Program-made: the position numbers and the translations under genes
Assembly: GCA_014238275.1 (NCBI GenBank)
Contig: JABABJ010000149.1
Span: forward strand, 1 to 37,201
Length of the DNA stretch: 37,201 nt
Reading direction: 5' to 3'
Source of the DNA: Leptospirales bacterium
Lineage (GTDB): Bacteria > Spirochaetota > Leptospiria > Leptospirales > Leptonemataceae
Notes under the pieces: model-generated
Databases searched by the model: none
The model's input: only the letters and a program-made list of their open reading frames with translations
Told to the model about the DNA's origin: nothing
In this document: positions 15,449 to 24,956 of the stretch, piece by piece
How positions within the stretch are numbered: the first letter of the stretch is position 1
How the letters are laid out: the number at the start of each line of letters is the position of its first letter

Positions 15449-18400
15449 TTGCTTAACAATATAAAAGTACAATATCTTTTTGATGTAAAACAGAAGGACA
15501 TTCTTTTCCTATGTATCCTGTTTTTCTTTTTGATGGCAGGACTCTCGATTGGTCGTGCTGCTAATGATGCCTTCTTTATAAAAGAGGCTGGAGCAAGCCA
15601 CCTTCCCAAGGTATATATAATCAATGCCTTGTTCCTTGCTTTTACTTCGTTTTTTTATTCCTTTCTGGAAAAAAGGATCCCTCGTTTTTTCTTCCTTTTC
15701 TGTATTATTTCTGTTTTTGTAATCATTCTCTACTATCTGGGTAAACAAACTGAGAATAGTTATTGGTGGCTTCCTTACGCTATTTTTTCCTATTACGAAG
15801 TCTTTCTCCTCTTAATACAAATACATTTTTGGACGTGCTTGAATGATATCTTTGGTCCTCGTGAAGGAAAGAGCATATTTCCTTATATTGGAGGAGCTGG
15901 CTTAGCCGGAACGATTGGAGGAGGTTTATTTACTTGGAAAGCTGTTTCTTTGATTGGTCTTGAGGGCCTTTTTTATACATGGTTTTTTCTGCTTCTTGTT
16001 TCCTTGCCAGTTGCTCTTTATCTTGTACGGTTGGATAAAAATAGCGATCGTAGAGAACGAGAAGGCTCTCATAGAGAGTTTCAAAACCTAAGGAAGGTAT
16101 GGGGAGTATCATTAGTCCGTTATTTGGCTCTTATCAGTATTCCTTTATGGATAGTCGTTCATTCTGTTGACTGGCTCTTCTATCTTGCCATCGAAGATAT
16201 GTTCAAAGAAGAATCAGATCGACTTCCAGCCTTTCTTGGTCTTCTTGGGAGCTTTGTATCTCTTATTGGATTCTTATTTCAATCTTTTTTTACCACTACT
16301 CTCTTAAAAAGAATTGGTGTTGCTTTTTCCTATAGCTTCTATTCTATTTCTGTTAGCATTGCTTCTTTGCTTCTAGCTTTGAGAGGATTCTTTCCTCTTG
16401 TTTCTGGAGGAGGGATGAACTTATTTTCGCTTCGTTCTGTTGCTGCTATCATGTCACGTTTCTTGGATGAGTCAATCCTTACATCAATCTATGATACAGC
16501 TTTACAGCTCCTGTATGGAGCTCTTCCTGCTTCTATGAGAGGGCAGGCTCGAGCTTTGATCCAAGGAATTATGGAGCCTGCGATGACTATATTGACTGGG
16601 CTTTTGCTTTTTGTAGCAGCCTATTATAGTGTTTCTCATTCCATCATTGCATGGTTTGCTTTTGGATGTAGTGTAATTTGGATCATTTTATCGTTTCGTA
16701 TGAAGAAACACTATTTATATGCTTTGGCGTACAATTTGGGCTCTTATGATCTGGCTCAAAGACGATATGCAATCAACCAGCTTGCAAGATCCAATTACGA
16801 CGAATCTACTTCTCAAGTTCTCCTTGAATCTGTCCTTCATAAAGACACTGGAGTTGCCCTTTTGTCCCTGAAATATTTGAAAGAATCTGCGAATCTTAAA
16901 ACACTCAGAGGTATTCCAGAAATCCTTCATCAAACCAAAGGAGTAGTATTTGAAATGGCGTTAGAGGTTATCAGTGAACGCCGTATTCAAGAGGCCCTAC
17001 CTGTCCTAAAAGAGGTCTATCGTTCTAGTACAAGCGAGAGGAAGGCTTCCTCTCTTCGATGTATGGGGCTTTTAGACTTTCAAGAGCTAAGACCTCTTCT
17101 ATTGCGTTCCTTGGGAAGTCCGGATCCATTTATCAGAGGTGCTTCTGTAATTTCATTGCTTAGTTCTCAGTCGGTGTTCAAAAAGGATAACCCTGCCTAT
17201 CGTGCTCTCAAGCAAATGGTTCTTTCCGACTATCCTCAGATGAAGTCAGAAGCAGTAAACATTATTTCCCAGCTACGTAGTACCAAGCTCAGTCATCTTA
17301 TATTAGACATCTTAAATGATAATGATCCAGAGATTAAAATTCATACGATAGAAGCAATGGGGAATATCAGAGATCGTAAAATTGTAATTGCACTTACGGA
17401 ATACCTAGAGGATCCTTTTGTGTTTCATAGTGCAATTAGATCCCTTATACAAATTGGATCTACTGCAATTCCTGTCATTCACAAGAAAGTAAACAATCTA
17501 GTGGAAAACAATGGTCAGAGTTTTATCATTGAGGAATTACTTTACTGCCTAGGAGAGATTGGAGATACCAAAAGTCTGGGTATTTTGGGAGGTTTTTTTA
17601 CTTCTCATAAATCCTATTTTAGGAACTCTTCCATTGAGGCAATCATCAAAATCAAAGAAAAAAATTTCGAGCTTCCAAAAAACAAAAAAAATCTAAAAAA
17701 TCTAAAAAATCAAAAAGACCGAAAAGACCGAAAAAAAACAAAGAAAAAGCAGAAATCATTGGAATCTTCGATTTCTCCTCTCATAATTCGGCGTATTCGG
17801 AAGAGTTTTTATGTAGAACTAAAATCTTTCAAAAAGATAAAAAAATATCTAGCCTTATTTGAAAAAAATCGTTCTTCCCGTGAGGATGATTGGATCTATG
17901 AAGCACTTCAAGGTGCTGATACTTACTGTTTGAATATGCTCTTTAAATACATGAAAGTTTTGTCGGATTCTATTAGAGTGAGTGCCGCTTCTGCTGGGGT
18001 TCAATCTAATAATAAAAGACTTTATTCTGAAGCTATAGAGGTTCTCGAAGGTCTAGGACGTGAAGGGAAATCTCTTGCGATATTTTTGGAAACACCCTTC
18101 CCCTCTGTACCTACAACAGAAATACATCTTGAGAAGGTCTTGGGAGATTTAATCAATATCAATGTATTCCCATGGCTTAATGTACTCATGATCTATCTGG
18201 CAGGAAAAATGAATCTAAAATCCCTTGCTGGGAATATACAGTTTTATTCCAATCATCCTGATCGTCTGCTTGCTTCTAATGCGGATGAAGCACTAAAGAA
18301 ATTAGGAGGAGTAGGATTAAATGAAGAAAAGTTTAAGGAGGTTAAGGAAATGAATAAGGAAATGAATACAGATATGGAGAGAATTTTGTTTTTAAGAGGA

Positions 18401-18784
18401 GTCCCTCTTTTTTCTGACATTGAAGGACGAGATTTAGCATGGGTGAATGATATCACCTATCAGAAAAGTTGCACTCAAGGAGAGTGCATTTTCTCTGAGT
18501 CTGAGTGGGGTACGGAGCTTTATATCGTTTATAGCGGTCAGGTTTATATACGCAAAGGAAGGAAAGAGCTTGCGATTTTGGGAGTAGGGGAATGTTTTGG
18601 CGAAATGGCTATTTTGGATTCTGAGCAGCGTTCTGCTTCTGCTTATGCTGGAGAAGAAACGGAACTTCTTGCCATACGTCGAAATGATTTTCATCATCTT
18701 CTGATGGCAAGACCTAGAATTGCAGTTTCCATGTTTTCTGCGGTTTCTCGTCGTCTTCGAGAGGTGACAAAACAGATTCAATGA
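15449..18784 (+). CDS. NTT-type nucleotide transporter fused to HEAT repeats and a cNMP-binding domain
   Basis: A TTG start gives 1111 residues. Residues ~15-425 form about 12 membrane segments resembling the ATP:ADP antiporter (NTT/Tlc) family, including SIGRAANDAFFIKEAG near the N-terminus. Residues ~430-890 are a helical repeat scaffold with HEAT-like units. It is interrupted by a Lys/Asn-rich low-complexity insert (about 735-773) built from short DNA repeats. Residues ~980-1111 are a cyclic-nucleotide-binding domain with the phosphate-binding cassette FGEMAILDSEQRSASA. NTT proteins exchange host ATP for ADP in obligate intracellular bacteria, but free-living Leptospira encode similar HEAT-fused forms. 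Substrate and direction are therefore open, and cNMP control of transport is an inference. Confidence 0.75.
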   Translation: MLNNIKVQYLFDVKQKDILFLCILFFFLMAGLSIGRAANDAFFIKEAGASHLPKVYIINALFLAFTSFFYSFLEKRIPRFFFLFCIISVFVIILYYLGKQTENSYWWLPYAIFSYYEVFLLLIQIHFWTCLNDIFGPREGKSIFPYIGGAGLAGTIGGGLFTWKAVSLIGLEGLFYTWFFLLLVSLPVALYLVRLDKNSDRREREGSHREFQNLRKVWGVSLVRYLALISIPLWIVVHSVDWLFYLAIEDMFKEESDRLPAFLGLLGSFVSLIGFLFQSFFTTTLLKRIGVAFSYSFYSISVSIASLLLALRGFFPLVSGGGMNLFSLRSVAAIMSRFLDESILTSIYDTALQLLYGALPASMRGQARALIQGIMEPAMTILTGLLLFVAAYYSVSHSIIAWFAFGCSVIWIILSFRMKKHYLYALAYNLGSYDLAQRRYAINQLARSNYDESTSQVLLESVLHKDTGVALLSLKYLKESANLKTLRGIPEILHQTKGVVFEMALEVISERRIQEALPVLKEVYRSSTSERKASSLRCMGLLDFQELRPLLLRSLGSPDPFIRGASVISLLSSQSVFKKDNPAYRALKQMVLSDYPQMKSEAVNIISQLRSTKLSHLILDILNDNDPEIKIHTIEAMGNIRDRKIVIALTEYLEDPFVFHSAIRSLIQIGSTAIPVIHKKVNNLVENNGQSFIIEELLYCLGEIGDTKSLGILGGFFTSHKSYFRNSSIEAIIKIKEKNFELPKNKKNLKNLKNQKDRKDRKKTKKKQKSLESSISPLIIRRIRKSFYVELKSFKKIKKYLALFEKNRSSREDDWIYEALQGADTYCLNMLFKYMKVLSDSIRVSAASAGVQSNNKRLYSEAIEVLEGLGREGKSLAIFLETPFPSVPTTEIHLEKVLGDLININVFPWLNVLMIYLAGKMNLKSLAGNIQFYSNHPDRLLASNADEALKKLGGVGLNEEKFKEVKEMNKEMNTDMERILFLRGVPLFSDIEGRDLAWVNDITYQKSCTQGECIFSESEWGTELYIVYSGQVYIRKGRKELAILGVGECFGEMAILDSEQRSASAYAGEETELLAIRRNDFHHLLMARPRIAVSMFSAVSRRLREVTKQIQ

Positions 18785-18857
18785 AAAACGAGTCTTTCTT
18801 TGATGAACTTCAATAGAGATTTTTTCTGCACTTTGATCCTGTAGCTTGTACTTTCCA

Positions 18858-20102
18858 ATGCATTCTCTTTCGAGTTTCCTTCTAGCCTTCTCTTTCCCTG
18901 TTCTTTTTGCTGTTTCTCAGGGAATAGGATGCCAATCACAGGTAGACTGGCTTACTTACAGGGGGAAACAGGGAAATGGAACAACTTCCAACTCACTCTA
19001 TCCACCTCTCGGTCAGAGATGGAAACTTAGTCTTCAGTTTGGGGACGAGGAACTTCGTTCTTTCAATCCTCCCATCGTTAAGGGAGACTCTGTATTTTTT
19101 GGCTCAAGCGATAAAAACTTTTATGCACTTGATGCTGATTCTGGGTACATGAATTGGATCTTTTCTGCGAAAAACAAGGTAAACTCGATCCCTTATATCT
19201 ATCAAGATACAGTTTATTTTGGTTCAGATGACGGTAACTTATATGCTGTCAGCTTAAAAGATGGAGAAAAGTTATGGTCGTATCAGACGGGTCGAACCGT
19301 TCAATCTCTAGTCTATCGCTACGAAGACTATATTATCTTCACAAGTGATTTGGGATCTACGTATTTTCTCAATCCAGATGGTGAAGTAATCAATAGCATC
19401 CCGAATCCGACATGGTCTCATCATACTTTCCAAGTATATGATGGAATTGTTTATTGGGCTCCTAAGAGCAGAGGTTTTGGAGCTTATGATATACGTTCTG
19501 GGAGATTCCTATGGGATGTAAAGGTCAATGTGAGGGCTCCTTTATGGTATTCTTTTCCAGCCCTTGATTCTCGCAGCGTATATTTTTCACGGAGCGTATT
19601 TACTGGAAAAACAGCAGACTTCACTTATTTTGCTCTGGATCGTACAACGGGAAGAAGCATCTGGCAAAGCGAGGATACTTTTCAATGGAGTCCCTATACG
19701 GAAAAAACCTACAAAAATGTATTTTACCGTCATATTTATCTGCTAGACTATATGGCTCCTGTTTTATGGGAAAATCTTGTCATTTATAGTAGTGGAGATA
19801 CAACGATTCGAGCTATGGATCGAAAAACAGGAAAAACCATCTGGACAAGAGTATTTGATTATCACACATCCAGCTCTCTAACTGCTGCAGGAGACAGACT
19901 CTACGTTGGACTTCATGGAAGCGAGGATGAAACATACATAGGAACTCCCCCTAAGCTTTTATGCATCTCTGCCAAAAACGGGCGAACTCTTTGGCAGATG
20001 GATGTGGAAGGAGCAGTCCTTAGTGCCCCTGTGATTTCTGGGAAGAGGATGTTTTTTGGAACCTCACGAAGCAGATTTTACATTATGGAGGAGATCTTTT
20101 GA
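18858..20102 (+). CDS. Exported PQQ-like beta-propeller protein
   Basis: I favour the ATG at 18858; a TTG at 18846 is also in frame. A signal sequence (about residues 1-24) ends in QGIGC, a loose spirochaetal lipobox, so a lipoprotein is likely. The rest is a repeated propeller of the PQQ/BamB type. Blades are seen in VFFGSSDKNFYALDADSGYM, VYFGSDDGNLYAVSLKDGEK, IRAMDRKTGKTIWTR and LLCISAKNGRTLWQ. No catalytic calcium or quinone ligands are recognisable, so a scaffold role like BamB is more likely than dehydrogenase activity. It lies 61 bases after the NTT-like gene and 36 bases from the convergent flaB. Confidence 0.75.
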   Translation: MHSLSSFLLAFSFPVLFAVSQGIGCQSQVDWLTYRGKQGNGTTSNSLYPPLGQRWKLSLQFGDEELRSFNPPIVKGDSVFFGSSDKNFYALDADSGYMNWIFSAKNKVNSIPYIYQDTVYFGSDDGNLYAVSLKDGEKLWSYQTGRTVQSLVYRYEDYIIFTSDLGSTYFLNPDGEVINSIPNPTWSHHTFQVYDGIVYWAPKSRGFGAYDIRSGRFLWDVKVNVRAPLWYSFPALDSRSVYFSRSVFTGKTADFTYFALDRTTGRSIWQSEDTFQWSPYTEKTYKNVFYRHIYLLDYMAPVLWENLVIYSSGDTTIRAMDRKTGKTIWTRVFDYHTSSSLTAAGDRLYVGLHGSEDETYIGTPPKLLCISAKNGRTLWQMDVEGAVLSAPVISGKRMFFGTSRSRFYIMEEIF

Positions 20103-20138
20103 ACAAAAACAATCCGTTTTTAGCTCTTATTGAAATTC

Positions 20139-20990
20139 TTATTGGCGAAGGAGCTGGAGAACGCTTTGGTTTTTCACGTTTGCTTGTGCCACCATAGCAG
20201 TAGCAGCCTGCACTAGTATCTGATAGCGAGCAAAGCTTGTGCTTTGTTCTGCCATATCCGTATCACGAATTCTTGATTCTGCGGCCTGTATGTTTTCATA
20301 AGCGTTCATCAAGCCTTTTGCTGCATGTTCCAAGCGGTTTTGATACGCTCCCAAATCAGATCTCTGCTTAGAAATCTGACGAAGTGCTTCATCTGCCATG
20401 CCGATTACTGCATTTGCCTTGTCAGGTGAGCTGACTGAAATAAATGTAAGTACTACAGGATTACGCAAGCCAAGAGCTGCTGCTGTCATTGTATTTACAA
20501 AAACCCTTTCTCGTTGATGCATATTTGCACCCACATGGAACCACATGGATGCAGATGGATTGATCCGAGCAAACCTTCCTGTAAGTAGACTCAATTTATT
20601 AAATTCTGCCTGAGAGGCAATACGATCGACCTCATCGATCAACTGTGAAATTTCGATCTGTATATACTGCCTATCTTCTGATGAATAGATACCATTGGAT
20701 GCTTGGACTCCAAGAACTCGAATACGTTGTATGATCGAGTGCATCTCATCCAAATAGCCTTCTACCGTCTGAACAAAGGAAATTCCGTCTTCCGTATTTC
20801 TTTCCGCCTGACGTAGCCCAAGAACCTGAGTCCTCATTTTTTCCGACACAGCAAGACCAGCAGCATCATCTCCTGATCTGTTGATCCTCATTCCAGAAGA
20901 AAGTTTCTCAATATCTTTAGAAAGATCTACATTTAGAAACTTCAAAGTACGAGTCGTGAAAATACCACTAATGTTATGATTTATGATCAT
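20139..20990 (-). CDS. flaB: Periplasmic flagellin FlaB (flagellar core)
   Basis: This 283-residue flagellin has the length and pattern of spirochaete FlaB. The N-terminal D0/D1 helices include [20 protein letters not shown] and the [20 protein letters not shown] stretch. The short middle contains [10 protein letters not shown], typical of FlaB. The C-terminal helix ends with [20 protein letters not shown] and [20 protein letters not shown]. There is no signal peptide, since core flagellins leave through the flagellar type III system. The second-domain wording is close to what I know of Leptospira FlaB and is the best taxonomic marker in the window. AAGGA precedes the ATG. Confidence 0.95.
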   Translation of the reverse strand: MIINHNISGIFTTRTLKFLNVDLSKDIEKLSSGMRINRSGDDAAGLAVSEKMRTQVLGLRQAERNTEDGISFVQTVEGYLDEMHSIIQRIRVLGVQASNGIYSSEDRQYIQIEISQLIDEVDRIASQAEFNKLSLLTGRFARINPSASMWFHVGANMHQRERVFVNTMTAAALGLRNPVVLTFISVSSPDKANAVIGMADEALRQISKQRSDLGAYQNRLEHAAKGLMNAYENIQAAESRIRDTDMAEQSTSFARYQILVQAATAMVAQANVKNQSVLQLLRQ

Positions 20991-21014
20991 TTTTTACTAT
21001 CCTTACAGGTCTAC

Positions 21015-21041
21015 TTATCGGATAATTCCAAAATCCAAGTA
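21015..21041 (-). promoter_or_regulatory. Possible sigma-28-like promoter of flaB
   Basis: The minus strand has TCCGATAA, matching 7 of 8 positions of the flagellar -10. The -35 is poor (TACT at 15 bases, TTAC at 16). It lies about 25 bases upstream of the flaB ATG. Confidence 0.4.
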
Positions 21042-21093
21042 AAAAATTATTAGCAAATCCCCTCCTCAAGAATTAGATGTAAATATTCAAAAA

Positions 21094-21170
21094 GGAGCCT
21101 CTGTGCAGACTCTCGTGAGAGTAGCTAATATTTACTAAAAATAAGAGTCATTTCTAGTAAGTATTCACTA
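21094..21170. repeat. Dispersed repeat: GGAGCCTC element plus two palindromic units
   Basis: Bases 21094-21118 match 36565-36589 at 20 of 25 positions. They are followed by two 16-bp near-palindromes, TAGCTAATATTTACTA (21122-21137) and TAGTAAGTATTCACTA (21155-21170), whose start points are 33 bp apart. The linker AAAAATAAGAGTCAT matches the left array (AAAAACAAGAGTCAT). The element sits between divergent flaB and fabG. Confidence 0.7.
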
Positions 21171-21269
21171 AAAGAAACACTAGGTTTTTATTATAAAATA
21201 AAACGAAACAAGTTGACAGAATAGGGGGAGAAAAAAGAGTGTCCTTATATTAAATGTTAGGAGGGAAAT

Positions 21270-22028
21270 ATGAGTGAATCTTATAGTTTTAGTGATATTA
21301 AAGATCAGGTTGTAATCATTACAGGTTCTGGACGCGGCATTGGAAAGGCTACAGCTAAACTTTTCGCTGCTCAGGGAGCAAAAGTAGCATTAACCGATCT
21401 AGATGAGGATGTGCTCCAAGAGAGCCTAGGGGAGATCCAAAAGGAAGGAGGAGAAGCTCATGCAATTGTAGCGGATGTATCCAAAAAGGAAGATGCTGAG
21501 AGATTGGTTTTAGAAGTATATGAGAAGTGGGGGAAGATCGACTGCCTTGTAAACAATGCAGGAATCACAAGAGATACTCTATTTATCCGAATGAAGCCTG
21601 ATGTTTGGCAGAAGGTCATTGACGTAAATCTAGGAGGAACATTCTATTGTACTCAGGCAGCAATGAAGTACATGCGAAAAGCTCGTAAAGGATCCATCAT
21701 TAACTTTACCTCCTTGGCACGGCATGGGAATCCTGGTCAGGCAAATTATTCGGCTGCAAAGGCTGGTATTTTTGGTCTTACAAAGACTTTAGCCATGGAG
21801 CTAGGTCCGATGGGAATACGAGTCAACTGTATTTCTCCTGGGTTTATTGAAACCCGTCTTACAGACGCAATCCCTGACAAAATTGTAGAACAGTTCAAGT
21901 CAAGGATACCTCTTCAGAGGGTAGGAAAGCCTGAAGAAGTAGCTATGACGGTTTTATTCTTGGCATCCAAGATGTCTTCTTATGTTAGCGGAATAGCTTT
22001 AGATGTTACAGGGGGAATAGGTTCTTAA
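21270..22028 (+). CDS. fabG: 3-oxoacyl-ACP reductase (short-chain dehydrogenase)
   Basis: AGGAGGG precedes the ATG. This 252-residue cytoplasmic enzyme reduces 3-oxoacyl-ACP with NADPH in fatty acid elongation. The nucleotide-binding motif is TGSGRGIGKA (about 19-28), followed by NNAGITRDTLFIRM. The catalytic Ser is in INFTSLARHG, with Tyr and Lys in YSAAKAG (Y-x3-K). RVNCISPGFIETRLTD and a C-terminal SYVSGIALDVTGG are also typical of FabG. Other SDR dehydrogenases share these features, so the acyl-ACP substrate is inferred from overall similarity. Its 3' end overlaps convergent thrH by 23 bp. Confidence 0.85.
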   Translation: MSESYSFSDIKDQVVIITGSGRGIGKATAKLFAAQGAKVALTDLDEDVLQESLGEIQKEGGEAHAIVADVSKKEDAERLVLEVYEKWGKIDCLVNNAGITRDTLFIRMKPDVWQKVIDVNLGGTFYCTQAAMKYMRKARKGSIINFTSLARHGNPGQANYSAAKAGIFGLTKTLAMELGPMGIRVNCISPGFIETRLTDAIPDKIVEQFKSRIPLQRVGKPEEVAMTVLFLASKMSSYVSGIALDVTGGIGS

Positions 22029-22674
22029 TCGATGGTGATTCCTTCCAAATTTCCCTAAGCTCTTTTTGTAGCTCTTCGTAACTGTGGCAGGAAGGGAAGT
22101 CACGAAAATTCTCTTCTATAGAGGGAGGGGGATGGAGAAGTATTCCGTAGTTTGCGGCACGAAGCATTCGGAGGTCGTTGTGAGAATCACCGATAGAAAT
22201 GACGGAAAATCCGTTTTGCTTTAATCCTTTTACTGCTTCTGCCTTACTATCCATGCAACGAGAATGATAGCCTTCGATTTGTCCATTAGAGTTGACCTTT
22301 AAAGTATGGCAAAAAAGTGAAGGGAACCCTAGCTTTTCCATGAGAGGCATAGAAAACTGATAAAATGTGTCAGAAAGAATAACCAAAGGAACTCTTTGGC
22401 GAATCCATTTCAGAAATTCTATTGCTCCTTCAAGAGGCTCCAAGCTACGAATCACTTCTTGTATATCGCGTAACAGAAGGCAATGTTTGTTCAGAATACT
22501 AATTCTTTTTTGCATTAGCTCGTCATAGTTTTGTATATCACGAGTTGTCAGCTTAAGCTCCGAGATACCAGTCTTTTGAGCAAGAGCGATCCATATTTCA
22601 GGAATCAAGCATCCCTCTAAATCCATTGCAGCAAGAAAGGGAGAATGATCTTGCCTTTTTCTGCAGTGGATCAT
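22006..22674 (-). CDS. thrH: ThrH-like phosphoserine phosphatase / homoserine phosphotransferase
   Basis: This 222-residue HAD enzyme resembles Pseudomonas ThrH closely along its length. Matching parts are MDLEGCLIPEIWIALAQKTG, TTRDIQNYDELMQKRI, PLEGAIEFLKWIRQRVPLVI and LSDTFYQFS. The nucleophile Asp lies in MDLEG, the motif II Ser in LSD, and the acidic motif in IGDSHND. ThrH removes phosphate from phosphoserine and can move it to homoserine, linking serine and threonine synthesis. The usual protein begins a few residues before DLEG, and this one carries about ten more. It is 14 bases downstream of hemJ and overlaps fabG convergently. Confidence 0.85.
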   Translation of the reverse strand: MIHCRKRQDHSPFLAAMDLEGCLIPEIWIALAQKTGISELKLTTRDIQNYDELMQKRISILNKHCLLLRDIQEVIRSLEPLEGAIEFLKWIRQRVPLVILSDTFYQFSMPLMEKLGFPSLFCHTLKVNSNGQIEGYHSRCMDSKAEAVKGLKQNGFSVISIGDSHNDLRMLRAANYGILLHPPPSIEENFRDFPSCHSYEELQKELREIWKESPSIKNLFPL

Positions 22675-22688
22675 CGAACGAGTTTCTA

Positions 22689-23114
22689 TTATAAAGGCTT
22701 AATGACTACTAGGATGACAATACCAATCAAAAGGAGGCTTGGAATTTCATTTGCAATTCTGTAGAACTTCTCACTCAATCTATTTTGATCTTTTTGAAAA
22801 TTCCTAAGGCAATACCAGAGGAAAATATGGAATCCTGTCATAAGAAGCACAAGAATGATTTTCACAGCAAGCCAATTGTGTATTCCTTGGAAGTGGGCCA
22901 AAAAAAGACCGCTCAACCATACAAGAAGAGAAGAAGGAAACATGATAATAGAATAAAGTTTCTTCTCCATGATTTTAAAGGTTTCAGACATTTCTTTACT
23001 TGTCGAGGACCTAGAATGATACGAATACAATCTTGGAAGATAAAAGATACCTGCCATCCAGGTAATTACTGAAATGATGTGCACCACAAGAATCCACTGA
23101 TAATAATGATTCAT
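22689..23114 (-). CDS. hemJ: HemJ-type protoporphyrinogen IX oxidase
   Basis: This 141-residue inner-membrane protein has four hydrophobic segments. The start carries the family's conserved His region VHIISVITWMAGIFYLPRLY, and the end carries RIANEIPSLLLIGIVILVV with KP. HemJ converts protoporphyrinogen IX to protoporphyrin IX, the penultimate haem step, in bacteria that lack HemG and HemY. Leptospires make haem, so the assignment fits. It sits in a minus-strand run with crcB, the ABC1 kinase and thrH. Confidence 0.85.
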   Translation of the reverse strand: MNHYYQWILVVHIISVITWMAGIFYLPRLYSYHSRSSTSKEMSETFKIMEKKLYSIIMFPSSLLVWLSGLFLAHFQGIHNWLAVKIILVLLMTGFHIFLWYCLRNFQKDQNRLSEKFYRIANEIPSLLLIGIVILVVIKPL

Positions 23115-23162
23115 AACCTCTTCCTTTTCCTTTCAACCAGAAACCATCATGGATGAAATAAG

Positions 23163-24476
23163 TCAATGATTTTTGTTTATCTTTTGTTGTGGCGACTCTG
23201 TGAAAAAGTCCATTTTCATTAGATCAAGCTCAGGTGCGATAAGTTGAATGTAACGGTCAAAATAAAGAAACTGTTTGGCTAAAAGAGCAAAGGAACGAGG
23301 AAAGCAAATTCCATAACGCTTCGAAACACTAAAAACCTTTAGAAAGATTTGCTCCATTTGAATATCTATCTCATTCTCATGACTTGGCAGCCTCTGCATT
23401 CTAGCAGAATAGATACTGGAAAAAATCTTTTCAAGCTCTACACCCATCTCTTGTGTATTGACTTTATTTCGAACTGCTCCTATATTTGCAAGAGACTCAG
23501 CCAAAGAAGTATAGTCTTTTTGGTAAATGGCTAGAAGAAACTGATCTAGGTTTTCCCAGATTTTTTCGGATATACGCCCTACCATTCCAAAATCCACAAA
23601 GCCAACCCCACCATCCTCTAGTATCATCAAGTTTCCAGCATGGAGATCTGCATGAAATGAGGAGCATTCTCTAAGGCTCCGAAACCATACCTCTAAGGCA
23701 GATTCAAGAAGAGAGGCTGGAGATGAAAGATTTTGATTTTGATGAAGTTTATCCAGATTAGTTACAGGAAATCCATAAAAACGCTCCATCACTAAAATCT
23801 TATCATTCGAGTATTCTTCAAACACCTTGGGTGCTCTGACTGTATGGATATGATTTTGAGCTAAGAAAGAACGAAACTCATTAATATTCTTTGCCTCCTG
23901 CACGAAATCGCATTCTTCCAACATAGAGGAACGCATATCTGTCGTAATATCAGATATAGAGATATGCTTGAAAGAAGGAGCGAGTGTCTCAATGATACGA
24001 GTTGATATCGACAGAAATGTTAAATCTGTTAGGATCACATCTCTTACTCCCGGTTTTTGGACCTTCAATACCACTTCCTTTCCATTTTTCAGAATAGCAG
24101 AATGAACCTGTGCAATTGATGCTGAAGCTAAAGGGTTTGGGTCAATTGATTCAAAGATCATATCAGGATTGACTCCAAGCTCTTTGTGGATCGTTTTTCG
24201 GATTATATCAAAGCTTATGGGAGGAACTTGATCGAGACATTTTTGAAACTCCTGAACATATTGAGATGGAAAAATAGAGGGGGAGCTTGCAATAAACTGG
24301 CCCAATTTAATATAAGAAACACCAAGTTTTTCAAAAGTCTCTCTAAGAAAGACAGGGGCTGGAGGTCTTCTTCCTGAAAGCCAAGTTAGACCTCTCTCAG
24401 CCAAAATTGTCATGGATTGTCCGACTCGGCTAACGCTTCGGAATGTCCTCATGAAATTTCCTTCGTTTCTTTTCAT
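23163..24476 (-). CDS. ABC1/UbiB-family atypical kinase
   Basis: This 437-residue protein carries the UbiB/ADCK signature. KxGQ is seen as YIKLGQFIASSPSIFP (about 55-70). The Ala-rich loop that replaces the P-loop is ASASIAQVH, and a lysine follows in VVLKVQKPGV. The catalytic HADLHAGN and metal-binding VDFGMVGR are intact. A C-terminal hydrophobic segment is weak. Bacterial members support ubiquinone synthesis and extraction from the membrane; in Leptospirales the quinone may differ. Its ATG immediately follows the crcB stop, so the two genes are translationally linked. Confidence 0.85.
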   Translation of the reverse strand: MKRNEGNFMRTFRSVSRVGQSMTILAERGLTWLSGRRPPAPVFLRETFEKLGVSYIKLGQFIASSPSIFPSQYVQEFQKCLDQVPPISFDIIRKTIHKELGVNPDMIFESIDPNPLASASIAQVHSAILKNGKEVVLKVQKPGVRDVILTDLTFLSISTRIIETLAPSFKHISISDITTDMRSSMLEECDFVQEAKNINEFRSFLAQNHIHTVRAPKVFEEYSNDKILVMERFYGFPVTNLDKLHQNQNLSSPASLLESALEVWFRSLRECSSFHADLHAGNLMILEDGGVGFVDFGMVGRISEKIWENLDQFLLAIYQKDYTSLAESLANIGAVRNKVNTQEMGVELEKIFSSIYSARMQRLPSHENEIDIQMEQIFLKVFSVSKRYGICFPRSFALLAKQFLYFDRYIQLIAPELDLMKMDFFTESPQQKINKNH

Positions 24477-24863
24477 CTACAAAGACTTTCCAAGATTCCA
24501 TCCATACCATGCAACAAGAATACTACCTGCAATACTTAGGAAGAGATAAAGAGAGCCAAGAATGAGCATCTTTTTTTGAAAAAGGTCAAGAGTATCAAAA
24601 CTGAACGTAGAAAAAGTAGTGAAACTTCCCAAAAGACCTGTCATAAGAAACAATCGAGCATAATCAGGATGAGGAAGACGCCCTTCCAAAAGCCCTGAGA
24701 GAAGGGCAAATCCAAAGCTCCCGCTAAGGTTAGCAAAGAGTATACCCCATAATGAATTTCCAGTCCATCTAAACGAAAGGGAGCTAATCCCATAACGAAG
24801 CAAGGCTCCGATTAAGCCACCAGAAGAGACAGCGAAAAGACGATAGAGAAAAGAAGAACTCAT
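24477..24863 (-). CDS. crcB: Fluoride channel CrcB/FluC
   Basis: This 128-residue membrane protein has four hydrophobic helices. The family motifs are GLIGALLRYGIS (about 15-26), the pore motif LFANLSGSFGFALLSG (the usual N-x-x-G) and the phenylalanine box MTGLLGSFTTFSTFSFD. FluC proteins dimerise antiparallel and expel fluoride. I looked upstream for the crcB fluoride riboswitch and do not recognise one in the 93 bases before the divergence of the next gene. Confidence 0.9.
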   Translation of the reverse strand: MSSSFLYRLFAVSSGGLIGALLRYGISSLSFRWTGNSLWGILFANLSGSFGFALLSGLLEGRLPHPDYARLFLMTGLLGSFTTFSTFSFDTLDLFQKKMLILGSLYLFLSIAGSILVAWYGWNLGKSL

Positions 24864-24956
24864 AATACAAAAAATAGAGGATTTAGATACAGAAAAGTTT
24901 TTTACACAGAATGAACTATATGGTGTCAGTCATAGAGAAGAAACTAATGGACAGCA

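Noticed and set aside
21214-21260. TTGACA as the fabG promoter
   Set aside because: The nearest TATAAT-like hexamer is about 26 bases away, too far for a standard promoter.
24864-24956. Fluoride riboswitch before crcB
   Set aside because: The short upstream region does not show the conserved pseudoknot core that I know for this RNA.
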